The notes: generated from the sequence alone by a model not told the origin. DNA of 64,000 bases from Hymenobacter tibetensis (GCF_022827545.1 NZ_CP094670.1:1-64000); one strand, 5' to 3'. Positions 26,675 to 35,880 are shown, counted from the stretch's first letter. A program made the numbers and translations.

Positions 26675-27416
26675 ACCAATTCACTGGTTGCTTGTGCTAA
26701 AATACGTAGCACTAACAATTTTGGCAACTTAAGCAGCTGGCTCTAGCTTGCTGCTCCCCGTAAAGAAGGGCTAAAATGATTGCTAACACGCCTTGAAAAC
26801 AGCCAACGGGCACATTTCAGGCACGTCTTCACTTTTCTAAGTGAGCAGCGCATTGCGCATCATTTTGTAACGCAGCTGCCATTATTCGCACTATATCTGC
26901 TAAGGCTAGTAGCTGATGTAAGGCAAGCGCATAGTGGTATCAGCACGATGTATCAGAAATTTCAACTTGGTAACCTATGGGGCTGCGAGAAGGCCGGTCT
27001 TAAGTTGAGCAAAGCAGATCTTGCCACAAAGAAGTAATCCTGCATCAGCATACCGAAAAGCAGGTCTGAGTGCCACTTTGCTGTGTTGAGCCAATCCACA
27101 ACCCAGGTAGGCATGATAATGCTAACAGAGAGCTTAAAATACAGTGTCTTGACCTCATCAGCGAGGTGCGAGAGTGCCGTCCGACTTGTACTCAACCCAG
27201 TAAAGGCCCATGCGATACTATATTCGTCGCCTATGACAGTACATCTAGCCGAGGTTTATAAACGAAACCAGGTAATAGAAATACGCGGTGGTGTATTTCC
27301 ATTAGGCCCACCGGTGAGTTAGTTCTCGCCAACAAGTTGTAACTGCTACCTTAGGGCTTACGGAAGGTTTAAACTGCACTAAGGCAGTGGGTTCATGTAT
27401 GGTTGGCTAGGCTGCT
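26675..27416. other. Intergenic region without a recognisable gene
   Basis: About 740 bp between a minus-strand hypothetical gene and the RsbQ-like gene. Two short overlapping frames (plus 26780-27037, starting TTG, and minus 26962-27195) have no recognisable domain and look like chance. It must contain promoters for both flanking genes; none matched TAnnTTTG convincingly. Confidence 0.5.
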
Positions 27417-28232
27417 ATGGATAGGTTGAAACGCAATAACGTGACTGTTTCCGGGTCAGGAGAACAGGCGATGGTATTTGTGCACGGATTTGGCTGCGAC
27501 CAGCACATGTGGCGGTTGGTAGCTCCCCAGTTTAAAGCAGATTATCGGGTCGTACTCTTGGATTTGGTTGGGGCAGGCAAATCCGACTTAGCTGCCTACC
27601 ATCCAACTCGCTACAGTTCGCTGTCTGCCCACGCCGAAGACTTACTGGCAGTGCTGCACGAATTAGATCTGTATAACGTCGTGCTGGTGGGGCACTCTGT
27701 AGGGGCTACCATTGCAATGTTGGCGGCCATTCAGGAGCCAGCGCGCATCGCCCAGTTGATTTTAGTGGCTCCTTCGCCGCGTTTCCTCAATGATGCCGGG
27801 TACACGGGCGGTTTCGAGCCGGCTGACATCGAGGAATTGCTGGAAGCCATGAACAACAATTATTTGGGCTGGTCGGGGGCTATAACGCCGGTAATCATGG
27901 GCCACCCCGACCGGCCTGAACTGGCCACCGAGTTGAACAACAGCTTTTGTAGCACCGACCCAACCATCGCCCGGCACTTCGCCCGCGTTACGTTCTTGGC
28001 CGATAACCGGGCCGATTTAGCTTTGGTGCGCACCCCAAGCTTAATTCTGCAATGCGCAAACGACACGCTCGCCCCGCAAGCAGTTGGCACGTTTTTGCAC
28101 CAGAAGCTAGCTGATAGCCAGTTAGTGGTACTCGACACTTCAGGCCACTGCCCGCACCTAAGTGCCCCACATGCCACCACTGCTGCCATGCAGCATTTTC
28201 TGCGTTCCAAGCCCACTGCCCATCATGAGTGA
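27417..28232 (+). CDS. RsbQ-like alpha/beta hydrolase
   Basis: 271 residues, close to Bacillus RsbQ in length and motifs. It has the oxyanion-hole strand MVFVHGFGCDQHMW, the nucleophile elbow GHSVG (Ser94), an acid at ANDTLAP (Asp216) and the histidine motif SGHCPHLS (His244), which matches the catalytic triad layout of RsbQ. RsbQ makes or delivers an unknown small hydrophobic ligand that is sensed by a PAS domain. Here the gene overlaps by 8 nt a PAS-domain histidine kinase gene, so the pair is probably a two-part sensor. The frame starts with ATG; no signal peptide, so it is cytoplasmic. Other alpha/beta hydrolase activities (esterase-like) cannot be excluded. Confidence 0.85.
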   Translation: MDRLKRNNVTVSGSGEQAMVFVHGFGCDQHMWRLVAPQFKADYRVVLLDLVGAGKSDLAAYHPTRYSSLSAHAEDLLAVLHELDLYNVVLVGHSVGATIAMLAAIQEPARIAQLILVAPSPRFLNDAGYTGGFEPADIEELLEAMNNNYLGWSGAITPVIMGHPDRPELATELNNSFCSTDPTIARHFARVTFLADNRADLALVRTPSLILQCANDTLAPQAVGTFLHQKLADSQLVVLDTSGHCPHLSAPHATTAAMQHFLRSKPTAHHE

Positions 28233-29412
28233 TGTCGACAATGCAGGCCGCTCGGAACACGACGGGCAGCTACCCAAGGAAAACCTCAACGACTTCTACG
28301 AGCACGCTCCCTGCGGCTACTGCTCCTGCCTGCCCGATGGAGTACTGGTAAAAGTCAACCAGACCCTACTCGACTGGTTGGGCTACACGCGGCAGGACTT
28401 GGTGGCTCGCCAAGATTTCCAGCAGTTGCTTACCATTGGCGGCCGTCTGCATTACGAAACATACTGTGTACCCTTGCTGCTTTTGCAGGGGCAGGTTCGG
28501 GAAATCAGCTACCAGTTGCGGCGCAAGGACGGTAGCACGCTGCCCGTGTTGATGAACGCAGTGCTGCTGCGCGCTACCGACGGGCAGCCTTTGGGGTCAC
28601 GCATAACCCTATTCGACATAACGGACCGCCGTAAATTCGAGCAGGAGCTACTGCGGGCCAAATCCGAGGCCGAAGAACAGCGTGAGCAACTAGCCCGCGC
28701 CAACGAACAACTCTTAGCTAAAAACGAAGAGCTGCTTCGCATCAATGCCGACCTTGACAGTTTCGTGTACACGGCTTCTCATGATCTAAAACAACCCATC
28801 GACAACATAGCCGGGTTGTTTGCTGAACTCAAGAACACGGCTACTTTTCACGACCAAGCTGCGGCCAGCATGGTAGGCATGTTTGAGGAAGCACTCCGAC
28901 AGATTTTGGGCACTATCTCGGATCTTACGGCAGTGGTGCAACAGCAGCGCGAACTGAAGCTAGCTCCTGAAGAAGTACTCGCGCTACAGCCTATTACCGA
29001 GGAGATTATCAGCAGCTTGCAGGCCAAGGGAGGTAAGGGCACATTCATGCTCGATTTCAATGCAGTGCCCACATTGCGAACAGCACGGCCTATTCTGCAC
29101 GTCCTGCTTTACAACTTGCTCAGCAACGCCCTAAAATATGCCGATGCTAGCCGTCACCCCTACATCAAGGTCTATACGGTCCTGCTTGACACCACCATTG
29201 TGCTTTGCGTGCAAGACAACGGACGGGGCATTGACTTGAAGCGCCATGGACAGGAGCTGTTTCAATTATTTCGCCGTTTTCACCCGGAGGTGGCAGGGTC
29301 GGGCATGGGATTGTACTTGGTTAATCGTCTGGTCCATCAGGTAGGGGGACGCGTTGAGGTGCATAGCACAGTAGGAAAAGGCACTACTTTCCGGGTGCAC
29401 TTACCTCAGTAG
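28225..29412 (+). CDS. PAS-domain sensor histidine kinase, partner of the RsbQ-like protein
   Basis: 395 residues from the ATG at 28225, inside the end of the RsbQ-like gene (8-nt overlap); the longer frame to 28162 is not supported. A PAS domain (about 22-136, ending in the ITLFDITDRR motif) is followed by a coiled coil (about 137-175). The dimerisation/phospho-acceptor motif is SHDLKQPI (His186). The ATPase domain has an N box (LYNLLSNALKYAD), G1 (DNGRGIDL) and G2 (GSGMGLYLV). No transmembrane segment, so it is cytoplasmic and probably reads a diffusible ligand through PAS. No response regulator is adjacent; its target is elsewhere. In Bacillus the equivalent PAS protein carries a phosphatase output, so the output here is different. 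Confidence 0.88.
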   Translation: MSDVDNAGRSEHDGQLPKENLNDFYEHAPCGYCSCLPDGVLVKVNQTLLDWLGYTRQDLVARQDFQQLLTIGGRLHYETYCVPLLLLQGQVREISYQLRRKDGSTLPVLMNAVLLRATDGQPLGSRITLFDITDRRKFEQELLRAKSEAEEQREQLARANEQLLAKNEELLRINADLDSFVYTASHDLKQPIDNIAGLFAELKNTATFHDQAAASMVGMFEEALRQILGTISDLTAVVQQQRELKLAPEEVLALQPITEEIISSLQAKGGKGTFMLDFNAVPTLRTARPILHVLLYNLLSNALKYADASRHPYIKVYTVLLDTTIVLCVQDNGRGIDLKRHGQELFQLFRRFHPEVAGSGMGLYLVNRLVHQVGGRVEVHSTVGKGTTFRVHLPQ

Positions 29413-29769
29413 GTCCCAAAAAGCATGAAATGCAGCTAGTTCTGAGATTCGCTTTTCAACGGTATAAGATATGTCTGGCTTTTACATTCTCCCTGACAGT
29501 AACACAGTTAAGTATTAAAAAGCATAAATTTTTCTTACGGTATAATACTATTATATACCTTTCTATTTAATGCATTTAGTACGGATATAGTTTTGCCATT
29601 TATGTGCTTTTTGTTGATTGGGAACGTGTTTTATGCATTGGTAGTATAAAATATTTTCCTTGGTTGGGTACAGGGTAGCTTTGTAAAATTATATTGCTTT
29701 ATTAATTCCTTGCTTACTTATCACCTTTAAGTACACTAGTATGAGCTTGTATTTTCCTTGCCCCTACCC
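29413..29769. other. AT-rich flank of the replication origin
   Basis: No gene. The segment is very AT-rich (about 29500-29720) with several TATA-like runs and lies just before the first iteron. It could be part of the strand-opening region of the origin. No DnaA box of the strict TTATCCACA type was found. Confidence 0.5.
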
Positions 29770-30334
29770 TATTACAGAAAGCACGAATTACTAGGATAGG
29801 CGATGTACAAGCTTCTAGGTACACCAGCAAATGCTTTCGTGCTTTCTGTAATAGGGACCTTTTTGCAGTTGGTTTGCGCAGCAACGTCTCTCAATTCGTG
29901 CTTTCTGTAATACCCTCCTACCCCTGTATTATATAGTCATTGCGGCTACTATTACTATTTATATAGCTAATTATCAGCTATTTACTAAAATAAAGATCTC
30001 CTAAGGGTATTACAAAAAGCACGAAAACCCACCGCCGGCCGCCACTCAACGAACCTTCTCTACAGAACGATTTTCAGGGAAGCCATATCCTATTTCGCCA
30101 AAGAGAAATATCAAAAAAGCGGCCTCTTTAAACGGTAGTTTTTCCTTATTTATAATATTACCTAATATTATAGGGTCCGTAACCTATTGATATACAAGTT
30201 GTAATAAGCAAACTCTATTACAAAAAGCACGAATACCCTATTACCAAAAGCACGAATGACTATTACCAAAAGCACGAATACCCTATTACTAAAAGCACGA
30301 AATTTTCAGCTTACCCTATTACAGAAAGCACGAA
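29770..30334. repeat. Iteron array of the replication origin (nine copies)
   Basis: An 18-bp unit, TATTACnnAAAGCACGAA with minor changes, occurs nine times. Direct copies start at 29770, 30008, 30216, 30239, 30261, 30284 and 30317. Inverted copies lie at 29836-29853 and 29895-29912. The downstream cluster has 22-23 bp spacing (two helical turns), then one 33-bp step. A partial copy (TATTACAG) lies at 30339. AT-rich DNA separates the clusters. Iterons next to a Rep_3-type gene are the binding sites of the initiator. The inverted outlying copies may serve in autoregulation or handcuffing. Confidence 0.92.
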
Positions 30335-30402
30335 AGGCTATTACAGCATTATTTTTTGTAATACTTTGCTCTAGCTAATCCGCCCCGTATCGTTAATCCG
30401 CT

Positions 30403-31620
30403 ATGCAGACAGACCTATTCAGCCATGAAGCCTCTGATTCAGTTAGCAAGCTGGTGGTGCAGCGCAATGACCTGGTCAATGCCCGGTTCGCACTAACCAC
30501 GCTGGAGATGCGGTTGTTTATGGCCATGCTAGCGCGCATCAACCGCGAGGATACCGAGTTCCATGAACTTCGTATTCCAGTAACCGAAGTGGTGGCTCTT
30601 TCGGGCCGGCGACCTAGCAGCAACGATTATCAGCAACTCAAAGATATGTGCGCCTTGCTGGCGTCGCGGGTGATTTACATTGAACGTCCCAGCAGAAAAA
30701 AGCGGGCCGGGAAGATACTGGATGAAGCTCCTAGCTTCTCCAACACACCCTTGATGGCCTACGCCGACTACAGCAGCGAGGAACGAGCCTTGATTGTACG
30801 CTTCAACGACCGAGTGCGTGAGCACCTATTGCAACTCAACGACGGCAACTTCACCCAGGCCCAGTTGATGCAATTGCTCAAACTCAAGAGCGCCCACTCC
30901 TACCGCATCTATTGGCTGCTCAAACAGTACGGCAGCTTCGGCACGCGCACTATCAGCGTAGATGAACTCAAGCGGGTGCTAGATTTGGAAGGCCAATACA
31001 AACAGTTTCCTCTCTTCAAACTGCGTGTGCTAGACCGAGCTCGGCACGAGTTATCCCAAACCAACTTGGCCTTTGAATATGACTTGCTGCGAGGCAAAAA
31101 CAACAGCGTCGAGGAGATTCGCTTTCGTTTTGCGGCCGTCGCCAGCGAGGTTTTGTTGCCTTCGCTGCCTGCTACCGCAGAATGGCAAAAAGCCTTACTG
31201 GAAGCAGGTGTTTCGGCCAGTAGCATTGCCTCGGTGGGTGAGCTCATCGACAAAGGTGAGGTAGAGCCTGGCTACGTGCAGTATGTCGTGCACCAGCAGC
31301 GCTCCAAGAACAGCCAAGGAAAAATCAAAAGTTTGGCTGGAGCAGTCTTTACGGCCATTACGAAGGGGCATTTGGTGGAGGACTACCGCAAGGCCTTGCA
31401 GCAGCGGCAGAAAACAACCAGCCGCAAGCCCGTAGTTGCCCCAGAGCAATTGATTCGATACCGGCTAACGGAAGCGCAAGAAGCCTTTGAGGTAATGCGC
31501 CGCAAGAACACTGCTAAAGGGGCAACCTTCGAAGAAAATCTGCAGCTAGTTTACTTGTCGCAAGGATTTCGTCGACAGCAGGATGCCCAAGGAGTTGAAT
31601 GGTTGATCAAAGAAGCGTAG
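30403..31620 (+). CDS. Plasmid replication initiator, Rep_3 (RepB) superfamily
   Basis: 405 residues. The N-terminal part (VQRNDLVNARFALTTLEMRLFMAMLARI) and the segment LMQLLKLKSAHSYRIYWLLKQYGSFGTRTISVDELKRVLDL are hallmark winged-helix regions of the Rep_3 family. The segment VLDRARHELSQTNLAFEYDL closes the second winged helix. The last 150 residues are a variable C-terminal extension. It binds the iterons that lie 70 bp upstream to start replication and usually represses its own promoter there. The initiator is longer than many plasmid Rep_3 proteins (about 230-350 residues), which is common in Bacteroidota megaplasmids. Start ATG at 30403 follows the array directly. Confidence 0.92.
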   Translation: MQTDLFSHEASDSVSKLVVQRNDLVNARFALTTLEMRLFMAMLARINREDTEFHELRIPVTEVVALSGRRPSSNDYQQLKDMCALLASRVIYIERPSRKKRAGKILDEAPSFSNTPLMAYADYSSEERALIVRFNDRVREHLLQLNDGNFTQAQLMQLLKLKSAHSYRIYWLLKQYGSFGTRTISVDELKRVLDLEGQYKQFPLFKLRVLDRARHELSQTNLAFEYDLLRGKNNSVEEIRFRFAAVASEVLLPSLPATAEWQKALLEAGVSASSIASVGELIDKGEVEPGYVQYVVHQQRSKNSQGKIKSLAGAVFTAITKGHLVEDYRKALQQRQKTTSRKPVVAPEQLIRYRLTEAQEAFEVMRRKNTAKGATFEENLQLVYLSQGFRRQQDAQGVEWLIKEA

Positions 31621-31805
31621 AGCGACTACTCTTTGCTACAAGTTCAACTGAATGTTCCTAGTGGCCGCTTCAACCTGTAGGTGGCGCACAGAAGCTAATC
31701 CCGACAAGACTTCAGAAGAGTGATTCCAGAGTATTTCTGCCACACATCTGTCACGTCCCTCCTACCCTAGTCAAGCTTGCGCTGTTTACTAAGTGTCTCA
31801 CTATA

Positions 31806-31930
31806 TTGCACGTTTCTACGCAAGAACGTATATACGTATAAACGTTTTTACGTAGAAACGTGCAACGTATTGCACATCTTGTCGAATGGAGAATCAAAAG
31901 CATTTGCTAATTTGTACGTATAAACGTTTG
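31806..31930. repeat. ACGT-rich repeat block A upstream of parA
   Basis: Contains a perfect 15-bp inverted repeat (31806-31820 and 31851-31865, TTGCACGTTTCTACG). It also has repeated half-sites of the type TACGTA and AAACGTTT, including GTACGTATAAACGTTTGTAC near 31915. Such dense short repeats beside par genes are typical of a centromere or a repressor operator. Nothing in the region codes for protein. Confidence 0.75.
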
Positions 31931-32046
31931 TACATAGTTACGCTCTTACGTACCATCCACATACTTACTCTCTAGTAGCTTTAAATTAAGGACATATAAT
32001 GAACTCGAAGCTGAAATAGTACAGCATATATATCAATATATCATGT

Positions 32047-32158
32047 TTATACGTACAAACGTTTTTACATATAAACGTAATTATGTAAAAAAATATAAGC
32101 GTTTATATGTAAAAACGTTTGTACGTATAAGCGTAATTATGTAACAGCGTAATTATGT
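32047..32158. repeat. 31-bp perfect inverted repeat and 11-bp direct repeats (candidate parS/operator)
   Basis: Arms at 32047-32077 and 32100-32130 are exact reverse complements over 31 bp around a 22-bp AT-rich spacer. A second motif, CGTAATTATGT, occurs at 32076-32086, 32132-32142 and 32148-32158. The last copy ends 44 bp before the parA start. These sites are good candidates for binding by the ribbon-helix-helix partner encoded after parA, both as centromere and for repression of parA. Confidence 0.8.
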
Positions 32159-32202
32159 TTTATTTGCTTACTTGCTGCTAGTTCACTTTAGCAAGCTTGT
32201 AT

Positions 32203-32994
32203 ATGCGAACACTATGCTTTTCCAACAACAAAGGGGGAGTCGGTAAAACTACCTCGGCCCTGAATGTCGGCTTGGCCTTGGCCCGTCGGGGATACCGGGT
32301 TTTATTCTGCGACTGTGATCCGCAGCGCAGCCTAACCATTTCATTTGAAGGAGCCGACATTCCCGAGCACGTCGGGATGCTGCTTATGCGGAAGGGGGAA
32401 TTCAGCCTAAACGATATTCACGCTGTTGTTCGCCCTGTGGGCGACAACGTGGACCTGTTGCCGGCCAGTGCCGAGATGGAAGCCAATGAGGCTCAGCTTC
32501 CGGGATGGGATGCTGAGCATTCCACCCGGCTGGCCGACATACTGGATATGGTGGCGCCGGAATACGATTACTGCATCATCGACACAAAAGGTAGCATCGG
32601 TACCCTAACCTGGATTGCCCTCGCCGCTACCAACCTGCTGTATATTCCGGTGGACCCGGAGTTCTATGGCTTTGAAGGGTTAACCAACCTGATCAACACA
32701 TGCACCCGCCTGCGCCGCCGGATTAATCCTTCCCTGCAGATAGGAGGAATATTTTTCACCAAGTACTCTCCAAGCTACCGCTCGCGGCTGCGTCATGATG
32801 TCGTGGATCTAATCAAAGAGCACTACGGCAAAGATGTGCCGGTATTCGAGACCACCATCCGGCAGAGCACCGCTATTCCTAACTCCCAGATGGCAGGTAC
32901 CGGACTGTTCGACTATGCTCCCGATTCCACGGGTGCCGAAGATTATGATGCCCTAACCAACGAAATTCTACAGCACCTCTCCCATGGCAACTAA
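32203..32994 (+). CDS. parA: Plasmid partition ATPase ParA
   Basis: 263 residues from the ATG at 32203; a TTG two codons upstream gives the longest frame. It has the deviant Walker A NKGGVGKTT (residues 9-17), the CDCDPQRSLT strand and DYCIIDTKGSIG as the Walker B region. It starts directly with the P-loop and lacks an N-terminal helix-turn-helix extension, which places it with type Ib small ParA proteins. Those rely on a ribbon-helix-helix partner for DNA binding and repression. It overlaps the next gene by 11 nt. It uses the nucleoid as a track to place plasmid copies. Confidence 0.93.
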   Translation: MRTLCFSNNKGGVGKTTSALNVGLALARRGYRVLFCDCDPQRSLTISFEGADIPEHVGMLLMRKGEFSLNDIHAVVRPVGDNVDLLPASAEMEANEAQLPGWDAEHSTRLADILDMVAPEYDYCIIDTKGSIGTLTWIALAATNLLYIPVDPEFYGFEGLTNLINTCTRLRRRINPSLQIGGIFFTKYSPSYRSRLRHDVVDLIKEHYGKDVPVFETTIRQSTAIPNSQMAGTGLFDYAPDSTGAEDYDALTNEILQHLSHGN

Positions 32995-33481
32995 CCCCAA
33001 CAATAAGCTGCCACGGCCGGCGCTGGCTCGCTACAAAGACAAGCCCCGCCCAACGCTGTCGGAAAATCCGGCTGGTACTCCGCCACCCGTGCCGGTGATT
33101 GAGGGCATTGTGGATACCCCAACGGCCGAGAAACCGGTGGCGGCCACCGTAACCCCACCCCCATTGCCCCGCGAAAGTCCGAAGGAGTTGGAGAGGGTAG
33201 GGGGGGAGCCGACGCGGGGCACTACCGCAGTGGCTGCTTCCCAAGTGCCTGAGCAGGTGCCTTTCAATTCGCAAATTCGGTTTGAAACCTATTTGCGAAT
33301 CAAGCAAGCACAGTTCTACGACCGGGTGAAAATAAAAGACCTCACGGACGAGGCCCTCAACTACTACCTCGACCAGTTTGAAGGCGCCAACACGCCGCTA
33401 CCCCCCAAAGTGTTGCAGGAAGTACTTAACCAAGGGAAAATCAAAGGCTATAAAAAGCGCAGTGGAGACGGCTCAGTGTAA
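32984..33481 (+). CDS. Ribbon-helix-helix partition partner (centromere-binding)
   Basis: 165 residues. The first 90 are Pro/Thr/Ala/Glu-rich and probably disordered. The C-terminal third (about residues 94-132, NSQIRFETYLRIKQAQFYDRV...DEALNYYLDQF) looks like an RHH fold: a short strand followed by two helices. The first helix ends in a segment like those of CopG/Arc-type regulators. This is the usual partner of a small ParA. The 11-nt overlap with parA implies coupled translation. The RHH call is by pattern only. Its long disordered N-terminus could carry the ParA-activating arginine finger. Confidence 0.7.
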   Translation: MATNPNNKLPRPALARYKDKPRPTLSENPAGTPPPVPVIEGIVDTPTAEKPVAATVTPPPLPRESPKELERVGGEPTRGTTAVAASQVPEQVPFNSQIRFETYLRIKQAQFYDRVKIKDLTDEALNYYLDQFEGANTPLPPKVLQEVLNQGKIKGYKKRSGDGSV

Positions 33482-33563
33482 GGCGCAGCAACGCTTTACC
33501 TCCGTTCGAACGAGCGAGTTGAAAATTATCTGCTGTTAGATCTGAAAAACAGCAGCTTGTCAG

Positions 33564-33622
33564 GGATACCTGCCAGTCGGTACTTGTTTTAAGACGCAGC
33601 AAGCACCGACTGGCGGGTATCC
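33564..33622. repeat. Large hairpin after the par operon
   Basis: Arms at 33564-33586 and 33600-33622 pair over 23 bp with two mismatches around a 13-nt loop. No T-run follows. It is the only structure seen in the 329-bp gap between the partition operon and the aldo/keto reductase gene, which otherwise holds no recognisable gene. It may end the par transcript or mark an element boundary. Confidence 0.6.
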
Positions 33623-33810
33623 ATTACAAGCCTTTCTAATACGTCTCGCTAGACCTACGCCAAATCCTTGCGTGCGGTTAAGCGTGGGACGCTGGGGTAG
33701 GCTAGCAGCAATTTGTGTTGTAGAAGCAGCGGTTTGTGTGGGTTGACTGGGTGAGGTAAGCGGGACCTTTGTGTGGTACAAACCAACTTACAACTAGCCT
33801 TTTACCACCG

Positions 33811-34803
33811 ATGACCACAATTCAAGAAGTTGCTTTGGGCCGCCAAGGCCTACACGTTTCAGCACAGGGCCTCGGTTGCATGGGCATGTCGGGCTTTGCG
33901 GGCGGCACCATCTACGGCGCCACCGATGACACCGAAAGCATAGCTACCATTCGGCGGGCCCAGGAACTGGGCGTAACCATGCTCGATACGGCCGATGTGT
34001 ATGGCCCTTTCACCAACGAGAAGTTGGTAGGCCAGGCCATTGCCGGGCAGCGCGCGCACTACACCTTAGCTACCAAGTTTGGCTTCGAAATCGGTCCAGA
34101 TGGCAACTGGAACGGGCGTTATAATGGCCGGCCTGACTACGTGCGCACGGCCATCGAACGTTCCTTGCGCAACTTGGGCACCGACTACGTTGACTTGTAC
34201 TATCTGCACCGCCTGGACCCCGCAACGCCCATCGAGGAAACCGTAGGGGCTATGAGCCGGTTGGTGGAGGAAGGGAAAGTACGCTACCTAGGTCTCTCCG
34301 AGGTGCCCACGGACATCCTGCGCCGAGCGCACGCAGTGCACCCCATCACAGCTTTGGAAACCGAGTATTCCCTCTTCGACCGGGGAGTGGAGGAAAACGG
34401 CGTGCTAGCGGCTACTCGCGAATTAGGTATCGGCTTTGTAGGCTATTCGCCGTTGGGCCGAGGCTTTCTGTCGGGCGAAATCAAAACCCCCGATGATTTC
34501 GAGGCAACCGACTCCCGGCGGATGTTTCCGCGCTACCAAGGCGAAAACTTCTACAAGAACCTTGAATTGGTTGAGAAGCTCAGGACCCTGGCCGCTGCCA
34601 AGGGAGTGAGTTCCGCACAGTTGGCCTTAGCCTGGGTATTAGCGCAGGGCGTGGTAGCTATTCCCGGCACCAAGCGCCGCACGTACCTAGAAGCAAACGT
34701 AGCCGCCGCTAGCCTTACATTCAGTTCCACTGAACTAGCCGAACTAGAAGCTATGCTACCCGTGGGCAGCGTGGTAGGTGGGGCTTACCCGGAGGGCATG
34801 TAA
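33811..34803 (+). CDS. Aldo/keto reductase
   Basis: 330 residues from the ATG at 33811; the upstream ATG at 33769 adds 14 poorly conserved residues. The catalytic tetrad is visible: Asp59 and Tyr64 in [10 protein letters not shown], Lys89 in LATKFGF and His133 in LYYLHRLDP. The family uses NADPH to reduce aldehydes and ketones; this subgroup ([19 protein letters not shown]) is the common YajO/pyridoxal-reductase-like type. Substrate unknown. It is followed by an AraC-type regulator in the same direction, 132 bp on, which may control it. Confidence 0.93.
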   Translation: MTTIQEVALGRQGLHVSAQGLGCMGMSGFAGGTIYGATDDTESIATIRRAQELGVTMLDTADVYGPFTNEKLVGQAIAGQRAHYTLATKFGFEIGPDGNWNGRYNGRPDYVRTAIERSLRNLGTDYVDLYYLHRLDPATPIEETVGAMSRLVEEGKVRYLGLSEVPTDILRRAHAVHPITALETEYSLFDRGVEENGVLAATRELGIGFVGYSPLGRGFLSGEIKTPDDFEATDSRRMFPRYQGENFYKNLELVEKLRTLAAAKGVSSAQLALAWVLAQGVVAIPGTKRRTYLEANVAAASLTFSSTELAELEAMLPVGSVVGGAYPEGM

Positions 34804-34935
34804 GCGCTACGAGCCGGCGAAGTCAGCCGCTATGTGTACGCTGTTGGCCGCAACTCTACAGCGTAATCACTAGCTTCCCAGTGAACAAGAATTATCTGCA
34901 CGGCTTTAGATACTACTACCTCTATTCATCTAAGT

Positions 34936-35880
34936 ATGAAACTGGCTCCCAAGGATTTTTGCGTGTTGGCTACTGTAACGGAATACACGCGTTTCTACGA
35001 TTTGCCTGCTCCGGCTCACCCGCTGCTCACAGTAATTGATTTAAGCAAGGTGCGTGAGAACGTAGGCCCCGAGGCAGTAGCTAAAGCTCTAACCCCCGCG
35101 GTGCGGCAGCTCTACAGTATGTCGTTGAAGCGGAATATGAAAGAGGCTGCTTTGCGCTATGGCCATCAGAAGTACGATTTCAGCGAAGGTGTTTTAAGCT
35201 TTCTGGCACCCGGCCAGGGATGTTGGGTGCAACGAGAAGAAGACGTGGCTAGCTTAAGCGAAATGGATGGCTGGATGCTACTATTTCATCCCGATTTGAT
35301 GGCTCGCCACCCCTTAGGCCAGAAAATGGCTAGCTACACCTTCTTCTCTTATGATGTGCACGAGGCACTACATCTGTCGGCGCAAGAAGAGCAGACCCTT
35401 AGTAGCTTATTGCAGGTGTTGCAGCAAGAATACGAGCGGCCCATCGACGCGTTCAGCCAGGACGTGCTGGTGTCACAACTCGAGGTATTGCTTAACTACG
35501 CCAACCGGTTTTACCACCGCCAGTTTCTGACCCGGCGTACGCCCGAGCACGACATGCTGGGACGGTTCGAGGTGCTCCTGTTGGGTTATTTCGCTCAGGA
35601 TGGCCAACTGCCGTTGCCTACGGTGCAGTATTTCGCCGATGCGCTGCACGTGTCGCCTGCTTATTTGAGCGACATGCTGCGCACCCTCACCGGACAGAAC
35701 ACCCAGCAGCACATTCACAACCGATTGATTGAGAAAGCCAAACAGCTGCTGCTCACTACTTCGCTTTCGGTGAATGAAACAGCGTTTCAGCTAGGGTTTG
35801 AGTATCCTCACTATTTCAGCCGACTGTTCAAAAGTAAGACGGGCCTGAGCCCCGCCGCCTTCCGCATCTCAGCGCAGTAA
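34936..35880 (+). CDS. AraC-family transcriptional regulator
   Basis: 314 residues. The C-terminal 100 residues form the double helix-turn-helix DNA-binding domain (FADALHVSPAYLSDMLRTLTG, then LSVNETAFQLGFEYPHYFSRLFKSKTGLSP). The N-terminal part is a cupin-like sensing domain typical of this family in Bacteroidota. The conserved second recognition helix (YFSRLFKSKTGLSP) is intact. It lies just downstream of the aldo/keto reductase gene, the usual arrangement for a local regulator, but no operator can be assigned. Confidence 0.92.
   Translation: MKLAPKDFCVLATVTEYTRFYDLPAPAHPLLTVIDLSKVRENVGPEAVAKALTPAVRQLYSMSLKRNMKEAALRYGHQKYDFSEGVLSFLAPGQGCWVQREEDVASLSEMDGWMLLFHPDLMARHPLGQKMASYTFFSYDVHEALHLSAQEEQTLSSLLQVLQQEYERPIDAFSQDVLVSQLEVLLNYANRFYHRQFLTRRTPEHDMLGRFEVLLLGYFAQDGQLPLPTVQYFADALHVSPAYLSDMLRTLTGQNTQQHIHNRLIEKAKQLLLTTSLSVNETAFQLGFEYPHYFSRLFKSKTGLSPAAFRISAQ

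Noticed and set aside
26780..27195. Two overlapping short frames before the RsbQ-like gene
   Set aside because: One starts with TTG, neither has a domain, and they overlap each other on opposite strands.
29770..30334. Repeats as a CRISPR array
   Set aside because: Units are 18 bp with 4-5 bp gaps in the main cluster, some are inverted, and no cas genes are present; they are iterons.
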